Below, one piece after another: positions 26,126 to 35,400 of a DNA stretch of 64,000 nucleotides; within the stretch, counting starts at the first letter, position 1, and every line of letters begins with the position of its first letter. The notes beneath the pieces are model-generated. The model did no database searches and had not been told where the DNA came from. It worked only from the letters and a program-made list of their open reading frames with translations. The DNA is from UBA10324 sp038326325 (GTDB lineage: Bacteria > Bacteroidota > Bacteroidia > Chitinophagales > UBA10324): positions 1 through 64,000 of the forward strand of contig JBBQJW010000017.1 in the NCBI GenBank assembly GCA_038326325.1. The letters run 5' to 3'. The position numbers and the translations under genes were made by a program.

Positions 26126-27946
26126 TCAAAACTTCACCACTTTCTCAACCCTAACACATCCATCATTCATTCTCAACTTCACAAAATAAACTCCGGCAGC
26201 AAGTGATTTAATATTTACTTGTGTTGTTGGTCTTTGAACTTTAAACTTTAAACATTGAACTCCTAAAGCATTTGTGATTTCTATTTCCTTAGGAGCAACT
26301 CCATTTAGCACTTCAATAGTTAATTCATCACTCGCAGGATTGGGGTAAACTTTAATTCCATTCACAATTGACAATTCACCATTCACTCCTGTCACATCCA
26401 CAAACATGCAAGCCGATTGTTCATTGCAGCTATAGGCATCTGTTGCAATTATAGAGTAGTTTCCGGTTATTGTTACAATAAAAATTTGATTAGTTGCGCC
26501 GCTTATATTTAAGCTGCTATCACAATTGAACCATTGATATGTTAAACCAACTCCGCTCACACTTGAAAAGAGTGTATCAGAAGTTGCACTTATTGATACT
26601 GTAACAGTATCAACCGTAAGCAGCGTTGTAACTATGCTGTCGCACCCCGCATCATTCATTAATGTGTCAATATAAGTTCCACTTGTATAATACACACTGC
26701 TACCTATGTACAAAGTATCTCCTGCACATATTTTTTGTGAAGATGATGAAGTTGTATTTGTACAACTCAAAGTATCGCAAGGGCTTCCTATCAATGGCCC
26801 CAAATTGTAATTAACCATGTTCGGCAACCCATATCTGCATCTCATTCCATTTAAATAAAAATTATATGGTTGAACATTACATTCTATTCCATTACTGTCT
26901 GGATTATTAATTACTGTCAAGTACATGTTACAAGAATCATATGATGCGCAATCTGTAACAATATAAATTTTATTATTTGGCGCAAGTAGATGTTGTCCTA
27001 TTAAATCATCTGGATGATTGTTTGAATAATTATTCCATAATAAAGTTTTAGTCGATTGAATATTTGGAGAGTCGAGATTAAATTGATATAATTTATGTTC
27101 AGTTGAAAAGTAAAATTTTGAACCGTCTGATGAAAAGGAGCATCCATAACAGTTTGGGTCATTAGCCAAAAATATATAATTACTTATATCCCCTGAACAT
27201 CTATCAAAATTAAAAACTCCAACTTTGTGATTTAGATAGTCAACCAATCCTAATCTTTCACCAGATTGTGAAAATTTTAATTGACCTACTTGTATATTAC
27301 TAAGCACTGGTCCAATACCTTGTATTACTACATTACTAATACCTGCTGATGTTACACGATATTTGTAAAAATTTTTACTGTCGTTTTTATGAACTACAAC
27401 CCACCAATCTTCCCCATTTCCGTGTTTTACTGCTGTAATTTTTTCAGAAACGATTGTAGAATCAATGAGTATATTTTTAATAACCAAAGCACCAGAATCA
27501 TTATTCATTGTTCTATCTATTATCCCATAATAGAATCCTGAATGTAATAAGTTGTTTTGAATATTGTTTGTGTAGAAGAGATAATACTTATTAGTATCGT
27601 TAGGAAAAGGGATAAATAACAGCCCCTGTGTATTTGATCTATTACTTGCAATACTATCGCCGTCTAATATTATTTTCCCATAAGAATTATAAACGGCAGA
27701 AATCTGTGGTGGATTTCCAAAACTATCTGACCCGCTCACATAAAATAATAAATTACCATTTCTTGTCGAAATTGAAGCATAGTTTTCATTACCATGACGA
27801 ACTCCTACTTGATTTGAAACTTGAGGGTTTCCAATGTTGATGAAATCAATTTTTACACTGTCATCAAAAACCCATACTCTGTCCTCCTTCTGAGCTAGAC
27901 TCAGAAGAGGACAAAGTATGAAAAGCAATTTCAAAAAGACTTTCAT
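26126..27946 (-). CDS. T9SS-exported beta-propeller-like protein
   Basis: 606 residues. Signal peptide to about residue 18 (LCPLLSLAQ). Residues 25-370 are strand-rich with WD/propeller-like units (GNLLFYVSGSDSFG, YYLFYTNNIQNN, SFSSDGSKFYFSTEHKLYQF). A Ser/Thr-rich linker and a CDSIVTTLLTVDTVTV Ig-like stretch follow (400-520). The last 75 residues are a T9SS type A sorting domain (IKVYPNPASDELTIEV, LAAGVYFVKLRM, EKVVKF). Exported to the cell surface or medium; function unknown. Its start codon touches the end of an older T9SS-tail remnant, suggesting rearrangement here. Confidence 0.85.
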   Translation of the reverse strand: MKVFLKLLFILCPLLSLAQKEDRVWVFDDSVKIDFINIGNPQVSNQVGVRHGNENYASISTRNGNLLFYVSGSDSFGNPPQISAVYNSYGKIILDGDSIASNRSNTQGLLFIPFPNDTNKYYLFYTNNIQNNLLHSGFYYGIIDRTMNNDSGALVIKNILIDSTIVSEKITAVKHGNGEDWWVVVHKNDSKNFYKYRVTSAGISNVVIQGIGPVLSNIQVGQLKFSQSGERLGLVDYLNHKVGVFNFDRCSGDISNYIFLANDPNCYGCSFSSDGSKFYFSTEHKLYQFNLDSPNIQSTKTLLWNNYSNNHPDDLIGQHLLAPNNKIYIVTDCASYDSCNMYLTVINNPDSNGIECNVQPYNFYLNGMRCRYGLPNMVNYNLGPLIGSPCDTLSCTNTTSSSSQKICAGDTLYIGSSVYYTSGTYIDTLMNDAGCDSIVTTLLTVDTVTVSISATSDTLFSSVSGVGLTYQWFNCDSSLNISGATNQIFIVTITGNYSIIATDAYSCNEQSACMFVDVTGVNGELSIVNGIKVYPNPASDELTIEVLNGVAPKEIEITNALGVQCLKFKVQRPTTQVNIKSLAAGVYFVKLRMNDGCVRVEKVVKF

Positions 27947-28188
27947 CTTACAACAACTAATTTCTGATGGTAAACAGTTTTATTATTAAACGAAATTTTC
28001 AGTTGATAAATTCCTGCAACAAAATCAGAAGTAGTTATTCTCACTCTGTTTAAATCAGAGTATAGTAGCTGAGAAAAAACTTCTCTCCTCCCCCGCCGTG
28101 TCTCCCCTGCGATGGAATGAGCGATGCGTGACACGGTGGTTTCAAACGAACTTGCAACCTTTTTTAACCTAATCGAATTTTCCATCAA
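27943..28188 (-). pseudogene. T9SS sorting-domain tail fused to transposase debris
   Basis: The open frame ends with a convincing T9SS tail (DFVAGIYQLKISFNNKT, then a LVVVR end), but its first half is nonsense derived from the end of a transposase remnant and a GC-rich palindrome-like stretch (SRIAHSIAGETRRGRREV). No FN3 or enzyme domain precedes it. Best read as the surviving 3' end of a deleted T9SS gene. Confidence 0.65.
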
Positions 28189-28385
28189 GTATATCGTAGA
28201 AATTTTTCAGCCAGAAAAAGCTTTTAAATCCTTCTTCATAAAATCCCGCACTTCAATGATTGTAGAGTAGGTAATCACTCACCAGATTCCATTTCTTGCT
28301 CACGGGATTTTTGTGAATGTAGTTAAGTTTCTGCAACATCATTTCCTTCCGTCCGCGCCGAGTCATTCGCTGTGCCTTGCGCTAT
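28186..28385 (-). pseudogene. Transposase C-terminal remnant (Y1/REP-associated type)
   Basis: Reading the minus strand from about 28385 gives RKAQRMTRRGRKEMM, then LQKLNYIHKNPVSKKWNLV and SDYLLYNH, an in-frame TGA, then SAGFYEEGFKSFF. The QKLNYIHxNPV and SSAxFY pattern is diagnostic of IS200/RAYT-like transposases found in Bacteroidota. There is no N-terminal HUH half, so it is dead. Confidence 0.6.
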
Positions 28386-28501
28386 GCCTGAGGACTCGGC
28401 GTTTATTCCTTCACCACCTTCCTGACTGTTACACTTAACCCGCCAATATCGCACCTCATTTCTTTCACAACATAAAAGTAATCAATCCTCCAAAACAAAA
28501 A

Positions 28502-28530
28502 ACCCCGCAGAAGAAACTTCCCGGGGTCTT
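28502..28530 (-). terminator. Rho-independent terminator for the 302-aa gene
   Basis: ACCCCG (28502-28507) pairs with CGGGGT (28522-28527); on the minus strand the stem is followed by TTTTTTG. Lies 37 bases after the stop of the gene at 28567-29475. Confidence 0.7.
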
Positions 28531-28566
28531 AACAAAACCTTCTAAACTTTCATAACTTTAAAACTA

Positions 28567-29475
28567 TTAAACCTTCTCCATCACCACGCTAACCTCCACA
28601 CTGCCGCCAAGTGGTATTTTTACATTAGGCACTTTAGCGGGTTTAAAATCAGGATGAGTAAATACAAACGAATAAACACCACCCTTAAATTTACTGATTT
28701 GATAAACACCTGTTACATCTGTCGTGGTCTTCAAATCAGTATTTGTTCCAATCATTTCCACCTGCATTTTAAAGATGCCGTCTCCTGTAACACTATCCGT
28801 TGCTTTTCCTTTTACCGTGGTATGTGTTTGTCCTGAATCTATCACCTCCTTAGCTGCAAAATAAGTATCATAAAAAACAGGTTCACTGCTGAGCAGTGTT
28901 TCAATAATAGGAGTCATTTCATTTTTTATTAAATCCATTCCTTGTTTATTCAGCACCGGAATAAGATTCGTTTGCGCCATCCGGTCAGCAACCGCCTCCC
29001 TCGGTTGATCTACCGAACCTTTATAATTAGTTATCGCTGTTTGAAAAGTAGTAAGCACCGGAGCGGTTATTCCATAATCAGCAAGCAAAAGAATCAATCC
29101 GTTGGCGCGGTCGTGCATAAACTGGGCAGTCTGTGGCAGCAAACCATCATCTAATCTTTTCAACTTCGATTTAGCAATACTTACCTCGTCAAAAAGAACA
29201 GCATCACCAATCACATGAGCGTATGCTTTCATGGCCGATGCAACCGAAAAAGTTTGGTTCACCAATCCGTCATGCAATTGTTGTTTGTTAACCGTTACAC
29301 CCTTTATGTTTTTTCGCTGCGCAAGGTCTGCACTTTCTATGGCGGCGACCACTGCGAGCAATGCTGTTTGCGCAACTCCGAGTGCAGGTCGCAGAGCTAC
29401 GACAGCGGCGTTCGAAGCCAGAACTAAAAGTACTGTTCCGAACATGTTCAACCGGTTTTCAAAATACTGTTTCAT
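28567..29475 (-). CDS. Helical protein with C-terminal carboxypeptidase-regulatory-like domain
   Basis: 302 residues from MKQYFENRLNMFGTV; this start avoids an unlikely 28-residue leader. One possible membrane segment (VLLVLASNAAVVALRPALGVAQTALLAVV), then a helical region (about 50-205), then a carboxypeptidase-regulatory-like / CNA-B-like beta domain (about 215-302: TTVKGKATDSVTGDGI, TTDVTGVYQISKFKGGVYSFVFTHPDFK). The same two-part architecture occurs in the 315-residue protein at 57227. Probably envelope-associated; function unknown. Confidence 0.6.
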   Translation of the reverse strand: MKQYFENRLNMFGTVLLVLASNAAVVALRPALGVAQTALLAVVAAIESADLAQRKNIKGVTVNKQQLHDGLVNQTFSVASAMKAYAHVIGDAVLFDEVSIAKSKLKRLDDGLLPQTAQFMHDRANGLILLLADYGITAPVLTTFQTAITNYKGSVDQPREAVADRMAQTNLIPVLNKQGMDLIKNEMTPIIETLLSSEPVFYDTYFAAKEVIDSGQTHTTVKGKATDSVTGDGIFKMQVEMIGTNTDLKTTTDVTGVYQISKFKGGVYSFVFTHPDFKPAKVPNVKIPLGGSVEVSVVMEKV

Positions 29476-29606
29476 GATTTTTGGTTTTTGTGATGAATGA
29501 GTTTTTAATGTCAGACCAAAACTACATTCACCAAAACCCTTTGCTGGCTTCACTCGCACAGAATCGCATTAGATTGAATAGATACTCATTAGGGTGAATG
29601 GATTTT

Positions 29607-30089
29607 CTAATCTTCTTCTTTTTTTTCTGTTGATTTATGATTGTGATAGATGTGTAGATAAACTCTCACCACTTGCTCGTATGTTTCTGAAACAGGTAAA
29701 TATTTTCTGTTTTCCAAATGAACTCCATCCGGTTCCATATCATACTGAATCATAAATTCCGGGTTGAACATAAACGAATTATGATTTCGTATTAATCCCA
29801 TCTGTGTTAAATCATTTTCAAGTTCACCAATGGTTTCATTGCGGCGATACTTCACATTTTTATGAAGTGTTACAGCATAAATGTTTGTTCCGTGCCCCTC
29901 GCTTTCAGCATAAATAATATCTTTTCCCTTTATAAAAACATAACCGCCGTCCGGGTGAATCACTGAAAATTTTTGAAAGCTGTTCTGGTGAGATTGCTTT
30001 TCAAATTGTTGCCTCAATAAAAGAGTTGCCTTCATAACCGAAGCGCGTTTAATTTGCTTCACTAAAGCAGCCCAGAACGAAAGAGGCAT
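29607..30089 (-). CDS. LytTR-domain DNA-binding protein
   Basis: 160 residues. The LytTR fold covers about 45-150 (SVIHPDGGYVFIKGKDIIYAESEGHGTNIY, then NETIGELENDL, IRNHNSFMFNP, RKYLPVSETYEQVV). No receiver domain is present, so this is a stand-alone regulator or takes input elsewhere. The first 18 residues may not be translated; MKATLLLRQQF (30035) is an alternative start. Same direction and 131 bases upstream of the helical/regulatory-like protein gene, which it may control. Confidence 0.8.
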   Translation of the reverse strand: MPLSFWAALVKQIKRASVMKATLLLRQQFEKQSHQNSFQKFSVIHPDGGYVFIKGKDIIYAESEGHGTNIYAVTLHKNVKYRRNETIGELENDLTQMGLIRNHNSFMFNPEFMIQYDMEPDGVHLENRKYLPVSETYEQVVRVYLHIYHNHKSTEKKEED

Positions 30090-30222
30090 GATGCATCACT
30101 TTCCCTTGTAACGCAATACTGGCGTAGTAAGTATGAAAATCACCGTCATTCTTTTGTCACAAAAAACAAGACAATTTGAATGTATTAAAAAATCAGCTTT
30201 AATCTGTCACATCAGCGGCATC

Positions 30223-30557
30223 AGTATTCCGGTCAATAGCGACGGAAACCATCGCGAAAGCAAAGTAATCTGCCGAAACAACAAGGTAAGCGAAAACAAT
30301 AGCTTCGGAAACAAAAGCAATGCTGTTGTCACTTGAAACAATGACGGGTAAGCGGAAGCAATAGCAGGTTAAACAAAAACAATAGCAAGGTAACTGACTG
30401 CAACAACGAGGTAAACAAAAACAATTGCATCGGAAACCATCTCGAAAGCAAAGTCAATCACAGAAACAGCGAGGTAAATAAAAACAATAGTGTCAGAAAC
30501 AATCGCGAAGGCAATGTAAACTGGAGAAATGGAAGAGTAATTGAAATCAACAAAATA
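30223..30557. repeat. Degenerate tandem array, 21-bp period, about 16 units
   Basis: Units begin with G(T/G)AA and continue to a core AAACAATAGC. Anchors fall at 30244, 30265, 30286, 30307, 30328, 30348, 30368, 30390, 30411, 30432, 30453, 30474, 30495, 30516 and 30537, i.e. 21 bases apart with slips of one. A 63-bp super-period is visible: the unit GGAAACCATCGCGAAAGC (30244) recurs nearly intact at 30432 and again altered at 30495. No spacers and no gene. It lies between the LytTR gene and the rimP promoter. Confidence 0.8.
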
Positions 30558-30635
30558 GGAATCACAAATTCTATCGTGGTTTCTGCCCTCAAAAAAAATC
30601 ATGAAACAATATTTTCATTATCAATACTCCTTAAT

Positions 30636-30643
30636 TACATTTG
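30636..30643 (+). promoter_or_regulatory. -7 promoter box of rimP-nusA-infB
   Basis: TACATTTG matches TAnnTTTG exactly. The -33 element is weak. Transcription would begin about 30650, just before the hairpin at 30660. Confidence 0.5.
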
Positions 30644-30659
30644 CGACGGATTAGTGATG

Positions 30660-30681
30660 AGGGGACAGTGTCCCCTTTTTT
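30660..30681 (+). promoter_or_regulatory. Terminator-like hairpin in the rimP leader
   Basis: AGGGGACA (30660-30667), G, TGTCCCCT (30669-30676), then T to 30681: a perfect 8-bp stem with a one-base centre followed by six T, ending 4 bases before the rimP start codon. Position downstream of the predicted promoter suggests attenuation rather than termination of an upstream gene. Confidence 0.6.
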
Positions 30682-30684
30682 ATT

Positions 30685-31149
30685 ATGAATAACTCAGAGG
30701 TTCAGAAACAGATAAAAACAATACTGGAGCCCGAACTGCAAAAGCAGGATTGGTTTCTGGTAGATTGTGTGGTGAGCAATGGTCGTGTGATTGTAGCGGT
30801 GGATACTGATACCGGTTTCACCATTGAAAATTGTGTTCGCTTGAGTCGCCTTTTGGAAGCTGAATTGAATAAGTCGTTTCCGTTTTCGGAACATTATTCA
30901 TTGGAGGTCGGAAGCCCAGGAATGGGAAATCCGCTGAAAGTTTTCAGACAGTATAAAAAATTCAAGGGGCGCAAAGTCGCAGTTGTTACAGTTGAAGGCG
31001 ATCGGATGGAAGGAAGAATGATTGAAGTTAGCGACACCGGAATCGTAATTGAAAAATCGAAAATGGACAAGAAAAAAGAAGTGATAACAGGACAAGTTGA
31101 AATACCTTTTACTCAAATAAAAACAACCACGCTTGTGGTTACATTTTAA
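30685..31149 (+). CDS. rimP: Ribosome maturation factor RimP
   Basis: 154 residues. N-terminal domain with WFLVDCVVSNGRVIVAVDTDTGFTIENCVRLSRLLEAEL and the YSLEVGSPGMGNPLK motif (the family usually reads LEVSSPGLDRPL), then an SH3-like C-terminal barrel (GRKVAVVTVEGDRMEGRMIEV). Needed for 30S subunit assembly. First gene of rimP-nusA-infB; nusA follows 14 bases after it. Confidence 0.93.
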   Translation: MNNSEVQKQIKTILEPELQKQDWFLVDCVVSNGRVIVAVDTDTGFTIENCVRLSRLLEAELNKSFPFSEHYSLEVGSPGMGNPLKVFRQYKKFKGRKVAVVTVEGDRMEGRMIEVSDTGIVIEKSKMDKKKEVITGQVEIPFTQIKTTTLVVTF

Positions 31150-31163
31150 AAACAGTTCGAACC

Positions 31164-32426
31164 ATGAACAACATTGAGCTGATTGAATCATTCTCAGAAT
31201 TCAAGGAACAAAAAAACATCGACCGCCCTACAATGATGAAGGTGCTTGAAGATGTGTTCCGTACAATCATTCGTAAAAAACATTTGACGGATGAAAACTT
31301 CGACATCATCGTGAACACCGAAAAAGGTGATCTGGAAATCTGGCATCGCCGCGAAATTGTAGCGGATGGCGCAGTTGAAGATCCAGTAAAACAAATCGGA
31401 CTTTCTGAAGCGCGATTGATTGAGCCGGACTATGAAGTGGGTGAAGAAGCGATTGAAGAAGTAAAGATGGCGGCATTCGGCCGTCGCGCAATTCTTTCTG
31501 CTCGTCAAACACTTGCCGGAAGAATTTCTGAATTAGAAAAAGATGAGTTGTTTAAAAAATATACTGATCGTGTTGGTGAAATTATAAGTGGTGAAGTGTA
31601 TCAGACATGGAAGCGTGAAACACTTTTGATTGATGATGACGGAAACGAGCTCATTCTTCCAAAGACCGAACAAATTCCTGCCGACTTTTTTAAGAAGGGA
31701 GATAATGTTCGTGCAGTATTGAAAGCAGTTGAGCTGAAAAACAATGCGCCGACAATAATTCTTTCGCGCACCGATCCCTCGTTCCTCGCAAAATTATTAG
31801 AACAAGAGGTTCCTGAAATTTTTGATGGGTTAATCACCATCAAAAAAATTGTTCGTGAACCCGGTGAAAGAGCAAAAGTGGCTGTTGAATCTTACGACGA
31901 TCGCATTGATCCGGTTGGTGCCTGTGTTGGAATGAAGGGTTCGCGTATTCACGGAATAGTTCGCGAGTTGAAGAATGAAAATATCGACATCATCAATTAC
32001 ACAAACAATTTGCAACTGATGATTGCGCGTGCACTTACTCCAGCGAAAATCACATCCATGGAAGTGAATGAGGAGAAAAAAAGTGTAGCGGTTTATCTGA
32101 AACCGGATCAGGTTTCATTAGCGATTGGTCGTGGAGGAGTAAACATTCGTTTGGCTGGTCGCATTACAGGATTGAGCATTGATGTGTTCCGCGACACAAT
32201 GGATGAAGGCGATGATTTCGATATTGACTTGGATGAATTTTCAGATGAAATTGAAAGTTGGATCATTGACGAATTAAAAGCGATTGGTTGCGACACGGCA
32301 AGAAGCGTGTTGGAATTAAATGCCGATGAATTGGTTCGTCGTTCTGATTTGGAAGAAGAGACTGTGAAAGAAGTAATACGAATTTTGAAAACGGAATTTG
32401 AAGAAGAGAAGAAAAAAGAAGAATAA
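31164..32426 (+). CDS. nusA: Transcription termination/antitermination factor NusA
   Basis: 420 residues. N-terminal RNA polymerase-binding domain (to about 125), S1 domain (about 130-200, KYTDRVGEIISGEVYQ), KH1 with DRIDPVGACVGMKGSRIHGIVREL (about 245-270) and KH2 with VSLAIGRGGVNIRLAGRITG (about 310-330). An acidic C-terminal helix region (ELKAIGCDTARSVLELNADELV) precedes an E/K tail. Binds nascent RNA and RNA polymerase, controlling pausing and termination. No TGTWACA motif occurs in this highly constrained gene. infB follows 9 bases later. Confidence 0.97.
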   Translation: MNNIELIESFSEFKEQKNIDRPTMMKVLEDVFRTIIRKKHLTDENFDIIVNTEKGDLEIWHRREIVADGAVEDPVKQIGLSEARLIEPDYEVGEEAIEEVKMAAFGRRAILSARQTLAGRISELEKDELFKKYTDRVGEIISGEVYQTWKRETLLIDDDGNELILPKTEQIPADFFKKGDNVRAVLKAVELKNNAPTIILSRTDPSFLAKLLEQEVPEIFDGLITIKKIVREPGERAKVAVESYDDRIDPVGACVGMKGSRIHGIVRELKNENIDIINYTNNLQLMIARALTPAKITSMEVNEEKKSVAVYLKPDQVSLAIGRGGVNIRLAGRITGLSIDVFRDTMDEGDDFDIDLDEFSDEIESWIIDELKAIGCDTARSVLELNADELVRRSDLEEETVKEVIRILKTEFEEEKKKEE

Positions 32427-32435
32427 AATAACTGA

Positions 32436-35400
32436 ATGTCAGAAGTAACAACAGGGGGAAAAAGAATCGCGGCGGTTGCCAAGGAGCTCAATGTGGGTTT
32501 GACCCATCTCATTGAGCATCTTAACAAAAGTGGTTTCAGTGTCGAGAATAAACCGACTACGAAAATCACCGATGCGATGCACGAGGTTTTACTTCGTGAA
32601 TTTCAAAGTGATCTTTCAAACAAGCAGAAGGCTGATAAAATCAGCCTGGGAATAAAAGCTGCTGCTCCGGCAAAAGCCGAAGAGAAGGAAGAGCGCGCAA
32701 CAAAAGTTTCAAAAGAAAAAGAAGAGCAATCAGAAGAACTGCTGATTAAGAATTCAAAAACAGCAACCAAAAAAGTTGAGGAAAAGAAAGTTGAAGAAAC
32801 CGTTACAGCAAAGAAACCCGAAGAAAAACCTGCTGAGAAAGTTGTAGAAAAAGCGACGAAAAAAATTGAAGAGAAGCCGATAGAAAAAATTTCTGGCGAG
32901 AAGAAAGAAGAACAGAAGCCGGAAGAAAAAATAATCAAGCGCGGCAAAGCAGATAAAGTTGAGGGGCCGAAAATTATTGGCAAAATAGAATTGCCGGTTG
33001 AACCACCTGCTGACGAGCGTGGAAAGAAAAAAGCTCCACCAAAAGTTGCAGCAAAAAAAGGAAAGAAAAAAGAAGAGGACACTGTTACACCTGTTGTTGA
33101 AGAGGTAAAACCTATTGAAGTTTCTGTAGCAGAAATCCCAAAGAAGGAACCACCCGCAGAACCAACAGAAACGGAAGCAACGGATACTGTTACACCTGAA
33201 GATCCAAACGCCCCAACGCGCAAAACACAATTTTCTGTTTTGTCGGGTCCGGTGTTGCTCGGAAAAATTGATTTAGGTTCAGTAAAAGATAAAAAGCCCG
33301 ACTACTCGGACATTATTAAGGGCGATAGAGAAAAACGCAAGCGCAAAAGAATTTATAGTTCTGAGCAGGGGCCAATCGGCAAGCAACCTCAGTCATCAGG
33401 CGGAGGTGGTGCAACTGTTACACCTCCAGCAAAGCCAGGTGAAAGAAGACCATCTGGTCCGCCATCACAACAACCTCCTCGTCGAGACAACAGAACCGGC
33501 GACAATAACAGAGGAAGAAGCGACCGTAACAGAAATACAAAAGTTGACAACACTCCGCAGGAAGTTTCTCAAAAAGAAATTCAGGATAAAATCAAGGCAA
33601 CACTTTCTCGCCTTGGACAGCATGGGGTGAAAGGTGGCAAGGGTGCGAAAACAAAATTGCGCAAACTGAAACGCGATGTTGCAGCTGAAGAAATGAATGT
33701 AGAAGGCGGCGCTAAAAAAATTCAACTCACGGAATTTATTTCTGTTTCTGAGTTGGCAAGTTTGCTGAGCGTACCTGTAACAGATGTAATTAAGAATTGC
33801 ATGAATCTCGGAATCTTTGTTTCCATCAATCAACGATTGGATGCGGAGATTATAGAATTAGTAACGCATGAATTTGGTTTCGAAGCCGAGTTCATTGGTG
33901 TTGAAGCGCAGGAAGAACAGGAGGAATTTGTTGATGAGCCGGAAGATTTAAAATCGCGCCCTCCAATCGTTACTATCATGGGACATGTGGATCATGGTAA
34001 AACATCGTTGCTTGATTATATCAGAAGCGCGAATGTGGTGGCTGGTGAAAAAGGGGGAATCACTCAGCACATTGGTGCTTATGAAGTGGAACTTCCGAAC
34101 AAAAGAAAAATTACTTTTCTTGATACACCGGGTCACGAAGCATTTACCGCGATGCGCGCCCGTGGAGCAAAAATTACAGACATTGTTGTGATTGTTATTG
34201 CTGCCGATGATAATGTGATGCCTCAAACAAAAGAAGCCATTAGTCACGCACAGGCAGCGGGTGTTCCTATGATTTTTGCATTTAATAAAATGGATAAACC
34301 AGGAGCTGATGCTGAAAAAGTGCGAAGCGTATTAGCAAACATGAATATTCTTGTTGAGGATTGGGGAGGAAAATTTCAGTCGCAGGAAATTTCAGCAAAG
34401 GCAGGAACAAATGTTGATTTGTTATTAGAAAAAATATTAGTTGAAGCTGATGTGTTGGAGTTAACAGCGAATCCCGATAAACCCGCAATCGGTTCTGTGA
34501 TTGAAGCATCGCTTGATAAAGGAAAAGGATATGTGTCAACTGTGTTGGTTCAGGAAGGAACTTTGAATCACGGTGATATAATTGTTGCTGGCGCAAACAT
34601 GGGCAGAGTTAAAGCCATGTACGACGAGCGCGGAAATAAAATTAAATCTGCACCTCCGGCTACACCTGTGTTGGTGTTAGGATTAGATGGTGCACCGCAG
34701 GCAGGAGAAAAAGTTCGTGCGTTTGAAGATGAGCAGGAAGCAAAAGCGGTAGCAACAAAACGCTCGCAAATTTTACGCGAGCAGGGAATTCGTACCAAGA
34801 AACATATTACGCTCGATGAAATCGGTCGTCGTTTGGCGCTGGGTAATTTCAAAGAACTGAATGTGATTATCAAAGCCGACTTTGATGGTTCAGTTGAAGC
34901 GCTTTCTGATTCGTTGCAAAAACTTTCAGTGGCCGAGGTGCATGTGAATGTTGTTTACAAAGCTGTCGGACAAATTACAGAATCAGATGTATTGCTCGCT
35001 TCCGCATCCGATGCAATCATTGTCGGTTTCCAGGTGCGACCATCATTGCAGGCGCGCAAACTCGCTGAGAAAGAAAATATTGAAATTAGATTATACTCTA
35101 TCATCTACGATGCGATTGAAGAAATCAAGGGTGCAATGGAAGGAATGTTGGAACCAAAACTCGAAGAGCGCGCAGTGTGTAACATTGAAGTTCGCGATGT
35201 ATTCAAGATTCCAAAAATTGGCTCTGTTGCAGGTTGCTATGTAACCGATGGAAAAATTACCCGTCACACAAAAATTCATATTGTGCGCGATGGTATTGTG
35301 ATTTATACAGGAGAATTAGCTTCATTGAAACGATTCAAAGATGATGTGAAAGATGTAGCAACCGGATTCGAGTGCGGTATCTCAATCAAAAACTACAACG

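Noticed and set aside
30369..30602. Open frame on the minus strand coding for a hydrophobic repeated peptide (VSDTIVFIYLAV and similar)
   Set aside because: The frame is open because the 21-bp repeat equals seven codons; the peptide repeats every 21 residues exactly as the 63-bp DNA super-period. It is explained by the DNA array, with no ribosome-binding site.
32603..33230. Two long minus-strand open frames inside infB
   Set aside because: They mirror the K/E-rich linker of IF-2 in other frames and give low-complexity S/F-rich peptides; shadow frames.
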